From assembly GCF_003259845.1 (NCBI RefSeq), contig NZ_QLMJ01000002.1, positions 124,001 through 188,000 on the forward strand: DNA of 64,000 nucleotides, in the 5' to 3' direction. A program made the position numbers and the translations under genes. Below are positions 34,443-43,266 of the stretch, piece by piece. The DNA is from Actinoplanes lutulentus (lineage in GTDB: Bacteria > Actinomycetota > Actinomycetes > Mycobacteriales > Micromonosporaceae). A model generated the notes under the pieces. The model saw nothing but the letters and a program-made list of their open reading frames with translations, had not been told where the DNA came from and searched no databases. Numbering within the stretch: position 1 is the stretch's first letter; every line of letters begins with the position of its first letter.

Positions 34443-36392
34443 TTATCTGATGCGAACCCATTTGGCGGGCGACGGCGTTCCGGCGCCGTCGACCAGGAAG
34501 AGCATGTACCAGCCGGCCGGCACCAGGCCACGCTTCTCCGGGACGGTCAGCGTGACGCCGCCCGGCGCCTTCTTCACGCCGAGCGCGATCGACCGCTGGT
34601 CCACATCGGTGCCGTGGGTGACCGCGCTGGGGCGTACCAGGCGGGCCTCGCGGACCCGGGCCGCGTCCGGTGTCGCGAACGACGCCTTCTCGCCACGTTT
34701 GATCAGGCTCGGGCCGGTCGGGGCGGCCGGGCGGGCGCCCTGGAACAGATACGGCGGGCTGTAGATCTCGATCCGCTGCTCGAACACGCCCGGGTTCTTG
34801 CCGGACCTGTCGTAGATCGGGTCGCTGCCCATCGTGATGACCCGGCCGTCCGGCAGCAGCAGTGCCTCGGAGTGGTAGTTGCGGCCGACGGTCGGTTCGG
34901 CGGCCTTGCGGAACGCGTTCTTGCGTACGTCATAGATCTGGGCGGTGAGCAGGTCGCTGCGCTGGCGTCCCTGGTACGGACCACCCCGGTAACCGGACGA
35001 GCCGCCGCTGGTGAAGACGGTGTCGTCGGGCAGCACCACGGTGTTCAGGTACCGCGTCGGGTTCGGCAGTCGTGGCCCGGCCCGCCAGGCCGGGCGCGGG
35101 TCGTCCAGGTCGGCGATCGCGGTCCGGGCCGTGGAGATCGGGGAGTCACCGACCGCGCCACCGCCGAGGATCATGACCTTCTGGTCCTGGGCGGGCGGCA
35201 GCATCACCGACGCGCTCGTCTCGGTCATCGTCGAGTCGGCGAGGCCGTGTACCGGCTGGAAACGGTTCTTCTTGACGTCCCAGAGGCCGGGGGTCCGTCC
35301 CTCGGTCGCTGAGCCGTACCCGGCGTTGGATCCGGAGAAGAAGAGCCGTTCGTCCTGGGTGAGGAAGAGCGCGGGGTATGTCGGGAAGGTCCGGCGCAGG
35401 CTCGGCGCGGGCACCCACTTCTTCTTCTTGACCTGGTACCGCTCGTTGGTGCCGGGGATCATCCGGCCGAACTGGTCGAGGCCGGAGACGGCCAGCACGT
35501 CACCGCCCGCGAGGGTGGCCAGCGTCGGGTACCAGCGTGGTTTCGCCAGGTCGCCGGTGCGGACGTAGCGTTCGGTCTCCGGGTCGAACTCGTACGTCGT
35601 CTTGTCGCCGCCGTACTCCTGCTTCTCGCGGGTGATCTTCTCGGCGATGCCGTACAGGTTGCGGGTGTCGTCACCCTCCAGCCCGAGGATCTTGTACTGC
35701 GCGGGTTCCTTGACCACCGGGGCGTCGCCGGCCTCGGCCGCGTCGACCCAGACCTCGACCTCGCCGGCGTGCACCATGGTCTGCGTGCCGTGCCACATCT
35801 TGGTGGCGGCCGGCACGCTCACGTCGGCGCGGCTCACGTAGACCCGGCCGTTGTCCGCCTCGAAGCGGGTGCCCTTCGGGAACGTGCGCGCCCCGAAGTC
35901 CGGCGACTCGTTCTTGATCTTCATGACGCCGGCGGCGTTCTTGATGTTGGCTTCCAGGACCTCGTACGACTTGGTGCCGCCGGCGACCAGCAGCTTGCCG
36001 TCGGGCAGGAACGTGTGCCCGGCGCAGAACAGGTCGGTCGGCGTCGGCACGTCGGAGAACTTGTCGGTACGTGGATCCCAGAGGATCGTCCGGAACGTGC
36101 CGGCCTCGAATTTCTCCCGGTTGTTGCCGGAGCCCGCGATGATCAGCACCTTGCCGGTCTTCAGCAGGGCGCCGTGAATCGCATTGATCTTGAAACCGGC
36201 CGGGACCGGCAGGAGCGACCAGTGCCCGAACGTCTCCTTGTAGGACTGCCGGTTGATCGCGAACTCGTGGTACTTGTCGGCCGCGAGGACCATGATCGGG
36301 CGGTTCACCACGGCCACGGCGGCCAGGGCAAGGATCGTGGTCAGGGCGGTCAGTAATCGCCGGGCGGGTGTGGGTCGGGTTCGGGGGGTCAT
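34443..36392 (-). CDS. glxA: Galactose oxidase-like copper radical oxidase
   Basis: The 649-residue protein has an N-terminal signal anchor (about 12-34), a kelch-type propeller and a C-terminal DUF1929-like beta domain. Copper-site elements are Cys123 in FCAGH (Tyr-Cys crosslink), RNYHSEA with axial-type Tyr and His, and SAVTHGTD with the last His. Streptomyces GlxA oxidises a terminal sugar of the CslA-made glycan and is needed for its deposition. The gene overlaps cslA by ATGA, the same conserved pair as in Streptomyces. Confidence 0.92.
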   Translation of the reverse strand: MTPRTRPTPARRLLTALTTILALAAVAVVNRPIMVLAADKYHEFAINRQSYKETFGHWSLLPVPAGFKINAIHGALLKTGKVLIIAGSGNNREKFEAGTFRTILWDPRTDKFSDVPTPTDLFCAGHTFLPDGKLLVAGGTKSYEVLEANIKNAAGVMKIKNESPDFGARTFPKGTRFEADNGRVYVSRADVSVPAATKMWHGTQTMVHAGEVEVWVDAAEAGDAPVVKEPAQYKILGLEGDDTRNLYGIAEKITREKQEYGGDKTTYEFDPETERYVRTGDLAKPRWYPTLATLAGGDVLAVSGLDQFGRMIPGTNERYQVKKKKWVPAPSLRRTFPTYPALFLTQDERLFFSGSNAGYGSATEGRTPGLWDVKKNRFQPVHGLADSTMTETSASVMLPPAQDQKVMILGGGAVGDSPISTARTAIADLDDPRPAWRAGPRLPNPTRYLNTVVLPDDTVFTSGGSSGYRGGPYQGRQRSDLLTAQIYDVRKNAFRKAAEPTVGRNYHSEALLLPDGRVITMGSDPIYDRSGKNPGVFEQRIEIYSPPYLFQGARPAAPTGPSLIKRGEKASFATPDAARVREARLVRPSAVTHGTDVDQRSIALGVKKAPGGVTLTVPEKRGLVPAGWYMLFLVDGAGTPSPAKWVRIR

Positions 36393-38092
36393 GCGTACGT
36401 CTCCACGGGTTCTTTGTGTTCTTCTTCTTCGTTGTCACTGGGTGCTTTGTGGTCGACGGCCTGCCGGGACTGCGCCAGCCAGATCGCCGGCGGGGTGAGG
36501 CAGAGCGTCATGTTGAGCGCCGGCCAGAGCCACATGAACCCGTGCGCGTGCCCGGTGATCAGCGCGATGACCAGCAGTGCGGCGTAGAACGCGGCCCATT
36601 GCAGGTGGCTACGGAAGGTGAGCAGCCGGTCCGGGCTGGCCGAGTCGCCCTTCGGCGTCACCACGAAACCGGCACGCCGGCGCAGCACCGCCTGCAGGAA
36701 CGAGGAGACGTAGATCGGCGCGCACAGCGTGGAGAGCAGCATGCCGGCCAGGCCTGAGGATCCGGCCTCCTCGTGCGGGCTGATGTTGTGCCGCCGGTTC
36801 CAGATGTAGAGGCCGACCTGGAAGATCGCGGCGTCCACGTAGAGCATCAGCCACACCTGCTGCGGTACCTGCACACCCTGGATGCCGAGCACGATGTGCA
36901 GCACGGCGGTGGCCGCGCCGAGCAGCCAGGCCAGGGCGGTCAGCGGGTAATAGGCCATCAGCAGGCCGTAGTGCACCGACCGCATCACGCCGAGCTTGCG
37001 GATCATGGAGCCGAACTGGGCCACGCAGACCTCGTCGGTGCCGCGTGACCAGCGGTGCTGCTGGCTGAAGTAGTCGGTCCAGGAGGACGGTCCCTCGCCG
37101 ACGGCGAGGACGTCGGGGGTGTAGATCGACTTCCAGCGGTTGCCCGTTGCCGGATTCTTGGTGCTGTGAACCACCAGGCTCGTCGCCATGTCCTCGGTGA
37201 TCGAGTCCTGCAACCCGCCGATCGACCGCAGCGCCTCGATCCGGACCGCGTTGTTCGTGCCGACCAGCATCGGGATGCCCAGCCTGTTGCCGGCGCGCTG
37301 CAGCAGCGAGTGGAACAGGTACTGCTGCGACTCGGCCCAGCGGGTGATCACGTTGTCGTAGTTGCCGTAGATCTGCGGGCCGATGACGAACGCGACGTCC
37401 GGGTCGCGGAAGTAACCGAGCAGCCGTTCACAGAAGTTCGGCAGCGGCACGTGGTCCGGGTCGACCGAGACGAAGGCGTCGTACCGGCTGCCGTGCTGGT
37501 CGATCCAGGCGTTGTAGTTGCCGTGCTTGGTCTTCGCCTTGAACCCGCCGGCCTCGGTGTTCCAGCGGGCCACGCCCTTGCGGCTGAAGTGCCGGGCACC
37601 GACGTCACGGCACATGGCCTTGACGTCCGGGTCGTTGCCCTCGTCCAGCAGCCAGACGTCGTACCGGCCCGGGTGCCGGATCGCCCGCGCTGCCCGCAGC
37701 GTCTGCTCCACCATCTCCAGGGGTTCCTTGCCGGGAACGATGGTGGTGAGGAACGCGACGCGCAGGTCCTCGTCCGGCGGCACCGGCACCGGATCACGTG
37801 CGCGAAGGGTGGCTAGGCACAACGTCACGACGTTGACCAGGCGGAACAGTTCGATCAGCGCGGTCATCGCGATCATGACGGCGGTGATCGCCTTCTGCTT
37901 CTCCGGTAGCTCCATCGAGGAGATCAGCCAGCCGAAGAACGTCGACTCGAACGCGAAGGCGAAGGTGGCGATCAGCACCGTACGGACGGGCCGCCGCTGG
38001 GAGAGCGGTTTGAGGCGGACCCGATATCCCGCCTCCGGCACCGGGTCGGTGTCGCCTGCGAGCCGGCTGAAGCCGTCGTAGTCGTACGTCAT
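36389..38092 (-). CDS. cslA: Cellulose synthase-like glycosyltransferase
   Basis: The 567-residue GT2 membrane enzyme has helices before and after a cytoplasmic catalytic domain. Processive motifs are all visible: WLLDEGNDP (first Asp), SVDPDHVPLP (DXD region), DSITEDMATS (TED) and QQHRWSRG (QXXRW). It is expected to make a beta-1,4-linked glycan exported at hyphal tips, acting with GlxA and the GH6 protein. GGGAGA precedes the ATG. About 250 bases of AT-richer upstream sequence should hold its promoter. Confidence 0.92.
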   Translation of the reverse strand: MTYDYDGFSRLAGDTDPVPEAGYRVRLKPLSQRRPVRTVLIATFAFAFESTFFGWLISSMELPEKQKAITAVMIAMTALIELFRLVNVVTLCLATLRARDPVPVPPDEDLRVAFLTTIVPGKEPLEMVEQTLRAARAIRHPGRYDVWLLDEGNDPDVKAMCRDVGARHFSRKGVARWNTEAGGFKAKTKHGNYNAWIDQHGSRYDAFVSVDPDHVPLPNFCERLLGYFRDPDVAFVIGPQIYGNYDNVITRWAESQQYLFHSLLQRAGNRLGIPMLVGTNNAVRIEALRSIGGLQDSITEDMATSLVVHSTKNPATGNRWKSIYTPDVLAVGEGPSSWTDYFSQQHRWSRGTDEVCVAQFGSMIRKLGVMRSVHYGLLMAYYPLTALAWLLGAATAVLHIVLGIQGVQVPQQVWLMLYVDAAIFQVGLYIWNRRHNISPHEEAGSSGLAGMLLSTLCAPIYVSSFLQAVLRRRAGFVVTPKGDSASPDRLLTFRSHLQWAAFYAALLVIALITGHAHGFMWLWPALNMTLCLTPPAIWLAQSRQAVDHKAPSDNEEEEHKEPVETYA

Positions 38093-38353
38093 CGGTCTCC
38101 CTGCATCGACGAGCTCCTGTCGGGGGATCAGGCCCCCGGTGGATAACGCATCAAATGCGGCGCAGGGTATTTAGCACGGCTACCGGTCACATTGGAACAA
38201 TATCCAGAAATAGTAAACTTAGGGCATATCGGACCCTCGAACGTGTGCCGGCGGCACGTGTCGTTTTCGTCGAACCATCACGCGCTGTGATCCGTTCTCT
38301 CTGACGTGGGCGGGGCGTCACGGCCCCGCGGTGACCTGACTTAGGCGGTGGCA

Positions 38354-38617
38354 ATGCTGATCCTGTCCCTGCTCATCCTCGTCCTGGCCGGCGCCTGCGT
38401 GCTTGCGGTGCGTGGCGTACGCGCGGATGCCAAGGCGGAGGCGGAGCCGCTGAGCATCCCGGAGACCTTCTTCGCCCCGCAGAGTCTCGAGGGTGTGCTC
38501 TGCGTCCAGCTGCTCGACGGTGAGATCACCCAGCAGCAGTACGCCCGCTCCATGGCGGGCCTCGCGGCCCGTGACGACGAGCGGCACCCGCTGACGGTTC
38601 CCCGTTACGAGGAGTGA
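38354..38617 (+). CDS. Small membrane protein with SHOCT-like tail
   Basis: The 87-residue protein has one N-terminal membrane helix (about 1-20) and a C-terminal segment LEGVLCVQLLDGEITQQQYARSM that resembles SHOCT oligomerisation tails. It is followed at once by a strong terminator, which supports it as a separately transcribed gene. A GTG two codons earlier is an alternative start. Confidence 0.65.
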   Translation: MLILSLLILVLAGACVLAVRGVRADAKAEAEPLSIPETFFAPQSLEGVLCVQLLDGEITQQQYARSMAGLAARDDERHPLTVPRYEE

Positions 38618-38633
38618 GATCTCACGCTGAAAC

Positions 38634-38660
38634 AAAGCCCGGCGATCGCCGGGCTTTTTT
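38634..38660 (+). terminator. Rho-independent terminator
   Basis: A fully palindromic stem (38634-38657, with GCCCGGCG and CGCCGGGC arms) is followed by six Ts at 38655-38660. It lies 16 bases after the small membrane protein gene. Confidence 0.92.
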
Positions 38661-38667
38661 CATGCCC

Positions 38668-38711
38668 TTGACAGGACGGCATCGACACAGATTAATGGAA
38701 ACACCGTTTCG
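38668..38711 (+). promoter_or_regulatory. Promoter with overlapping operator for the secreted hydrolase
   Basis: TTGACA (38668-38673), a 17-base spacer and ATTAAT (38691-38696) form a housekeeping-type promoter. Directly after the -10 lies GGAAACACCGTTTCG (38697-38711), an inverted repeat that would cover the transcription start. Related palindromes occur at 43248 and 44206. Confidence 0.65.
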
Positions 38712-38743
38712 GAGAGTGTTACGGACGATCATTGGAGATCCCT

Positions 38744-39700
38744 GTGTCCCTGTCCCGCTTCTTGGTGGCGCTGTTCGCGTCCACCGTCGTCCTGGCGGCG
38801 TCACCCATGCCCGCGCAGGCCGCCGCCGCCGAGGTCGACGGTGACATCACCGTCGCCTGCGCGAGCTCGACCCTTACCCAGGACGCCGACTGGTTCTTCC
38901 CTTCCTCGGAAAATCCGGCCGCCCTGGTCTTCCTCCAGCACGGTTTCTCCCGCTCGAACTCGAACGTCTTCGCCCTGGCCCGCAAGTACCAGGCGGCCGG
39001 GTTCCTGGTCTTCGCGCCGCAGCTGCCTTCGTCGAACTCGAACGGCTGCACGGTCAACAACACCGGCAGCAACCCGGCGTTCCTCAACAACGTGGCCGCC
39101 TGGCTCGGCACCGCCACCACCGGCGGGCCGCTCGCGGTCAGCTACGCGGCGGCGGCCACCAAGGCCGGGCGTACCGGCACCACGCTCCCGGCCAAGTACG
39201 TCCTGGCCGGTCACTCCGCCGGCGGTGACGCGGTCACCTACATCGCGAACCGGCTGCGCACCACGCACCCGAGCGCGTTCACCGCGCTCAAGCTCCTCCA
39301 GCTGCTCGACCCGGTGAAGTCCCCGTCCGGCACGAACATGGCGGACGGCCTGACCGGCCTCGCCCCCACGTCGCTGCCGATCTACACGGTCTCGTCCCCG
39401 CCGTACCTGTCGAACAGCCAGGCCAGCGGCACCGTCGAGCTGCAGAACCGGGTCGACCGGCCGTTCCTCGGCGTCCGGCTCACCACCGGCAGCCACTGTG
39501 ACGCCGAAGGCTCCACCACGAACTTCCTCTGCACCCTGACCGGCGGCGCGTCAAAGGCGCAGAACGTCACCGCGCTGCAGACCTTCACGGTGAACTGGGC
39601 CGCCGACGCGGTCGCCGGCACGACCACCGCGACGTACTACCCGGGCGGCACCTATTACCAGGGCCTGCTGACCAGCAACGTCATCCAGACCATCAGCTGA
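38744..39700 (+). CDS. Secreted alpha/beta-hydrolase
   Basis: The 318-residue protein has a signal peptide (about 1-28, ending MPAQA). HGFSRSN provides the oxyanion hole and LAGHSAGGDA the nucleophile Ser; the Asp is probably in LLDPVKSP and the His in TTGSHCDAEG. Four cysteines could make disulfides. It looks like a small secreted lipase or esterase. GTG 38744 is preferred as GGAG lies 7 bases upstream. Confidence 0.82.
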   Translation: MSLSRFLVALFASTVVLAASPMPAQAAAAEVDGDITVACASSTLTQDADWFFPSSENPAALVFLQHGFSRSNSNVFALARKYQAAGFLVFAPQLPSSNSNGCTVNNTGSNPAFLNNVAAWLGTATTGGPLAVSYAAAATKAGRTGTTLPAKYVLAGHSAGGDAVTYIANRLRTTHPSAFTALKLLQLLDPVKSPSGTNMADGLTGLAPTSLPIYTVSSPPYLSNSQASGTVELQNRVDRPFLGVRLTTGSHCDAEGSTTNFLCTLTGGASKAQNVTALQTFTVNWAADAVAGTTTATYYPGGTYYQGLLTSNVIQTIS

Positions 39701-39708
39701 CGTCGGAC

Positions 39709-39765
39709 CCGGCTTGTGCTCGCGGTCGCTGTCCGGCGCAAACCACGACCACGAGCACAAGCCGG
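39709..39765 (+). terminator. Long hairpin, probable terminator
   Basis: CCGGCTTGTGCTCG (39709-39722) pairs perfectly with 39752-39765, and after one mismatch GGTCG pairs with CGACC inside. It begins 8 bases after the hydrolase stop. No T run follows. Confidence 0.7.
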
Positions 39766-39899
39766 CATGGATACGCGTAACCGCACCACCCCCGCCCGCC
39801 GAGACACCTGACGGTCCGTTCCCCCGGCGCGACCCGCCGCCGGCCCCGGACGCTCGTCACCGCCTAGGCTGTAGTGATCATCAGCGGGAGGGACGGCGC

Positions 39900-41216
39900 A
39901 TGAGTTCCGAGGTTGAGGCGCTGCAGGCCCTGCTGCGGATCCCCACCGTCTCCACGCGTGACGCCGACGCCTGGGACCACGAGGCGTTCGAGGCGTTCCA
40001 CACCGAGCTGCGGGACCGCTTCCCGCTGCTGCACACGAAGCTGGAACTGACCCGGACCGGACGGTACGGGCTGCTCTTCCGCTGGCCCGGCGCCTCCGCG
40101 GATCGTCCCGTCGTGCTGATGGCCCACATGGACGTCGTTCCGGTCGAGGGCGGGGAGTGGACGCACCCGCCGTTCGCCGGGATCGTCGAGGACGGGGTGA
40201 TCTGGGGGCGCGGCACCCTCGACGACAAGGCCAGCCTCGTCGCGATCTGCCTGGCCGTCGAGGGGTTGCTGGCGGCGGGACATGTGCCGGCCCAGGACGT
40301 CTGGCTGTCGTTCGGCAGCGACGAGGAGGTCGCCGGGCAGTCCGCGCCGGCCGCTGTCGAGGAGTTGCGGCGTCGCGGCGTGGAACCGTGGTTCGTGCTG
40401 GACGAGGGTGGCGCGGTCGCGTATGACGCGTTTCCCGGGGTGACCGAGCCGATCGCTGTCGTCGGGGTGACCGAGAAGGGCATCACGTCGCTGGAGCTGC
40501 GGGTCGAGGGGCGCGGTGGGCATGCTTCCACCCCGTCGAAGCTGGGGCCTACGGCTCGGCTGGCGCGGGCGATTACCCGGCTGGACCGGTCCGCGATGCC
40601 GGCGTCGATGCCCGAGGCCACGCTCGCGCTGTTCCGCCGGGCCGCCCCGCTGGCCGCGCAGCCGATGCGGTCGGTGCTCACCGCGGCGTCCCGGGTTCCG
40701 GTGCTGCTGACCCGGCTGCTGCTCGCCGCCGGTCCGGAGCCGGCCGCGATGGTACGCAGCACGTTCGCGGTCACCACACTGAGCGGTTCACCGTCGCTGA
40801 ACGTGGTGGCGGCCAGCGCCACGGCCGGCGTCAACATCCGCGTGATGATCGGCGACACGGTGTCCGACGTGGTCGAGCACGTGCGGCGCGCGGTCGACGA
40901 CGACAAGGTGCAGATCCGGATCATCGACGCGGGCGAGCCGTCCCCGTCGTCGCCGGTGGACGAGGCGTTCGACCTGCTCTCCGCGGCCACGGCGGTCCAT
41001 TTCCCGGAGGCGGTGACGGCCCCTTACGTGATGATGGCGGCCACCGACGCCCGCCACTTCACCGCGATCAGCCGCCGGGTGTACCGCTTCACCCCGTTCG
41101 AGATGACCAAGTCCCAGCGCGAGGCGATCCACAGCTACGACGAGCACCTCCGAGTGGACGCCTTCCTCAAGGGCGTCGCCTGGTACCGCACCCTGCTCAA
41201 CTCCTTGCCGAGCTGA
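39900..41216 (+). CDS. M20 family metallopeptidase
   Basis: The 438-residue protein has the dinuclear zinc site of M20/ArgE/CPG2 enzymes: MAHMDVVP (His, with Asp two on), WGRGTLDDK (bridging Asp), SDEEVAG (catalytic Glu and ligand Glu) and DARHF (final His). A dimerisation domain lies between about residues 190 and 330. It probably cleaves dipeptides or N-acyl amino acids in the cytoplasm. GGGAGGG lies 8 bases before ATG 39900. Confidence 0.9.
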   Translation: MSSEVEALQALLRIPTVSTRDADAWDHEAFEAFHTELRDRFPLLHTKLELTRTGRYGLLFRWPGASADRPVVLMAHMDVVPVEGGEWTHPPFAGIVEDGVIWGRGTLDDKASLVAICLAVEGLLAAGHVPAQDVWLSFGSDEEVAGQSAPAAVEELRRRGVEPWFVLDEGGAVAYDAFPGVTEPIAVVGVTEKGITSLELRVEGRGGHASTPSKLGPTARLARAITRLDRSAMPASMPEATLALFRRAAPLAAQPMRSVLTAASRVPVLLTRLLLAAGPEPAAMVRSTFAVTTLSGSPSLNVVAASATAGVNIRVMIGDTVSDVVEHVRRAVDDDKVQIRIIDAGEPSPSSPVDEAFDLLSAATAVHFPEAVTAPYVMMAATDARHFTAISRRVYRFTPFEMTKSQREAIHSYDEHLRVDAFLKGVAWYRTLLNSLPS

Positions 41217-41325
41217 ACACCACGGTCGCCAGGCGTGACAGCTGGCAGCCACAGCGTTAAGCCGGGGACTGGCTGAACACCACGGTCGCCGTGCGTGACA
41301 GCTGGGGGCCGTGGTGTTAAGCCGG
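41212..41325. repeat. Tandem 60-bp-period duplication with hairpin
   Basis: Two 54-base copies (41212-41265 and 41272-41325) differ at about eight positions. Both contain GCTGAACACCACGGTCGCC and GTTAAGCCGG. In copy 2 AACACCACGG (41276-41285) pairs perfectly with 41309-41318; in copy 1 this pairing is degraded. Copy 1 begins within the last codon of the peptidase gene. It may act as a terminator. Confidence 0.8.
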
Positions 41326-41405
41326 ACTGGGGGACGCCGGGGCCGGCGGCGGAGCGCGCCGGGGGGACGGGCGTCAGTCGCCTCGGGCTGACGGTTGTTC
41401 TGCGG

Positions 41406-42035
41406 TTACGCGTAGGAAAGGAGGAGCGGGACCGTGTCGCTCAGGGTGACTACGTCGGCGTATTTCGCGTTAAGGTCGAAAAGGTTGGATTCGTGGGGGG
41501 CGGTGGCGCGGTCGGCGCAGGCGTCGCGGACGACGATCGGGCGGAAGCCGTGCTGGAGGGCGTCGAGGGCTGAGGCGCGGATGCAGCCGCTGGTGGAGTA
41601 ACCGCCGATGACCAGGGTGTCGATCGAGTGGGAGGCCAGCCAGGCGGCCAGTGAGGTGCCGGCGAAGGCGCTGGCGTAGTGCTTGACCACGACGAATTCG
41701 CCCGGGGCCGGCTTTAATGGCGGCGCGAAATCGCCCAGTTTGTTGCCTTCGGCGAAGACCTTGAGTGCGGGGACCTTCGCGGCGAACAGGGGTGCCTCGG
41801 AGCAGGATTCGTCGGCGAAGCGGACCGTAGTCCAGATGACCGGAATACCGGACGCGCGCGCGGTGGTTGCCAGCTCGGCCATCGCTTCGGCGGCGGCCTG
41901 GCCGGTTTCCAGGAACAGGGGCGAGTCCGGCGCGGTGTACGCCAGCGCCGGGTCGACCAGCAGGATCGCGGGCCGTTTGCCCCAGCCGAGACGGCGGGCG
42001 AAACCGGCGGTGGCGTAGTCGTCGTCGAGGCTCAT
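41406..42035 (-). CDS. Isochorismatase-fold amidohydrolase (N-carbamoylsarcosine/maleamate amidase type)
   Basis: The 209-residue protein has the cysteine hydrolase triad: Asp28 (LLVDPALAY), Lys118 (VVKHYASAF) and Cys151 (GGYSTSGCIRA). The C-terminal CADRATAPHESNLFDLNAKYADVV is typical of the N-carbamoylsarcosine amidohydrolase branch, which hydrolyses carbamoyl or amide groups. The ATG overlaps the upstream CoA-transferase stop by one base. With the hydantoinase-like enzyme in the same region it could finish hydrolysis of a cyclic ureide or imide, which is inference. Confidence 0.85.
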   Translation of the reverse strand: MSLDDDYATAGFARRLGWGKRPAILLVDPALAYTAPDSPLFLETGQAAAEAMAELATTARASGIPVIWTTVRFADESCSEAPLFAAKVPALKVFAEGNKLGDFAPPLKPAPGEFVVVKHYASAFAGTSLAAWLASHSIDTLVIGGYSTSGCIRASALDALQHGFRPIVVRDACADRATAPHESNLFDLNAKYADVVTLSDTVPLLLSYA

Positions 42036-43228
42036 CAGATGACGCCCTTGTCGTGCAGCGCGGCGACCTCGGCGGCGGACAGGCCGAGAATGCCCTGGTA
42101 GACCTCCTCGTTGTGGGAACCGAGCGCCGGGCCGGCCCACTTGACCTGGCCGGGGGTGGACGACAGGCGCGGGGCGACGTTCTGCATCGGGACCGGGCCC
42201 AGCTCGGGGTGGTCGACGGTAATGACCGCCTCGCGAGCCTGGACGTGCGGGTCGGCGATGATGTCCTCGGCCGTGTAGATGCCACCGGCCGGCACACCCG
42301 CGTCGTGCAGCATCGCCAGCAGCTTCGCCGACGGGACCGTGCGGGTCCACGCCGCGATGATGTCGTCGAGCTCGGTCTGGTTCTCGCCGCGGGCGCCGTG
42401 GGTGGCGTACCGCGCGTCGGCGGGCAGGTCGGGGCGTTCCATCACGTCGGCGAGGCGGCGGAAGACGGTGTCCTGGTTCGCGGCGATCAGCACATCGGAG
42501 CCGTCGGCGGTGGGGTAGACGTTGCTGGGCGCGACGTTGGGCAGAATCGGTCCGGTGCGCTCGCGGCGGTAACCGGCGATGCCCCACTCCGGGATCAGCG
42601 ACTCCATCATCGCGAGCACGGCCTCGTAGATCGCCGAGTCGACGACCTGGCCGCGGCCGGTGCGCTCGCGGGCGTGCAGCGCGGCGAGGGTGCCGAAAGC
42701 GGCGTAGGTGGCCGCCAGGGAGTCGCCGATCGAGATGCCGCTGCGCGACGGCGCGCGGTCGGACTCGCCGGTGACGTAACGCAGGCCGCCCATCGCCTCG
42801 CCGATCGAGCCGAAGCCGGCCCGGGGCGAATAGGGACCGGTCTGACCGTAACCGGTCACCCGGACCAGGATCAGGCGCGGGTTGATCGCCGCGAGCTCCT
42901 CGTAGGACAGGCCCCAGCGCTCCAGGGTGCCCGGCCGGAAGTTCTCCAGCAGCACGTCGGCCTTCTCGACCAGCTTGCGGACCAGGTCCTGACCCTCGGG
43001 CGTGCGCAGGTTGCAGGTGACCGACTTCTTGTTGCGGGCCACGACCGGCCACCACAGCGATTGTCCGTGCGGTTTCTCCCGGCCCCACTGGCGCATCGGA
43101 TCGCCCTTGCCGGGATCCTCCAGTTTGATCACCTCGGCCCCGAAGTCGCCGAGAAGCTGTCCGCAGAACGGCCCTGCCAGGAGGGTGCCGGTTTCCAGGA
43201 CGCGGATGTCAGATAGTGGCCCGATCAT
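42035..43228 (-). CDS. Class III (CaiB/BaiF-type) CoA-transferase
   Basis: The 397-residue protein has the family opening LSDIRVLETGTLLAGPFCGQLLGDFGAEVIKLE, NKKSVTCNLRTPEG, ENFRPGTLERWGL and the segment TGRGQVVDSAIYEAV. Family members move CoA between carboxylic acids. It lies first in a two-gene minus-strand unit and diverges from the HMG-CoA-lyase-like gene across a short palindromic region. The acids involved cannot be identified. Confidence 0.88.
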   Translation of the reverse strand: MIGPLSDIRVLETGTLLAGPFCGQLLGDFGAEVIKLEDPGKGDPMRQWGREKPHGQSLWWPVVARNKKSVTCNLRTPEGQDLVRKLVEKADVLLENFRPGTLERWGLSYEELAAINPRLILVRVTGYGQTGPYSPRAGFGSIGEAMGGLRYVTGESDRAPSRSGISIGDSLAATYAAFGTLAALHARERTGRGQVVDSAIYEAVLAMMESLIPEWGIAGYRRERTGPILPNVAPSNVYPTADGSDVLIAANQDTVFRRLADVMERPDLPADARYATHGARGENQTELDDIIAAWTRTVPSAKLLAMLHDAGVPAGGIYTAEDIIADPHVQAREAVITVDHPELGPVPMQNVAPRLSSTPGQVKWAGPALGSHNEEVYQGILGLSAAEVAALHDKGVI

Positions 43229-43263
43229 GTTTCGCACCCTATCCTTGCGAAACGATGTTTCGC
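43229..43263. promoter_or_regulatory. Three alternating half-sites in a divergent control region
   Basis: GTTTCGCA (43229-43236), TGCGAAAC (43246-43253) and GTTTCGC (43257-43263) alternate in orientation; the last two form GCGAAAC-GAT-GTTTCGC. The site fills the 38-base gap between two divergent start codons and so should control both genes. Confidence 0.7.
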
Positions 43264-43266
43264 TAG

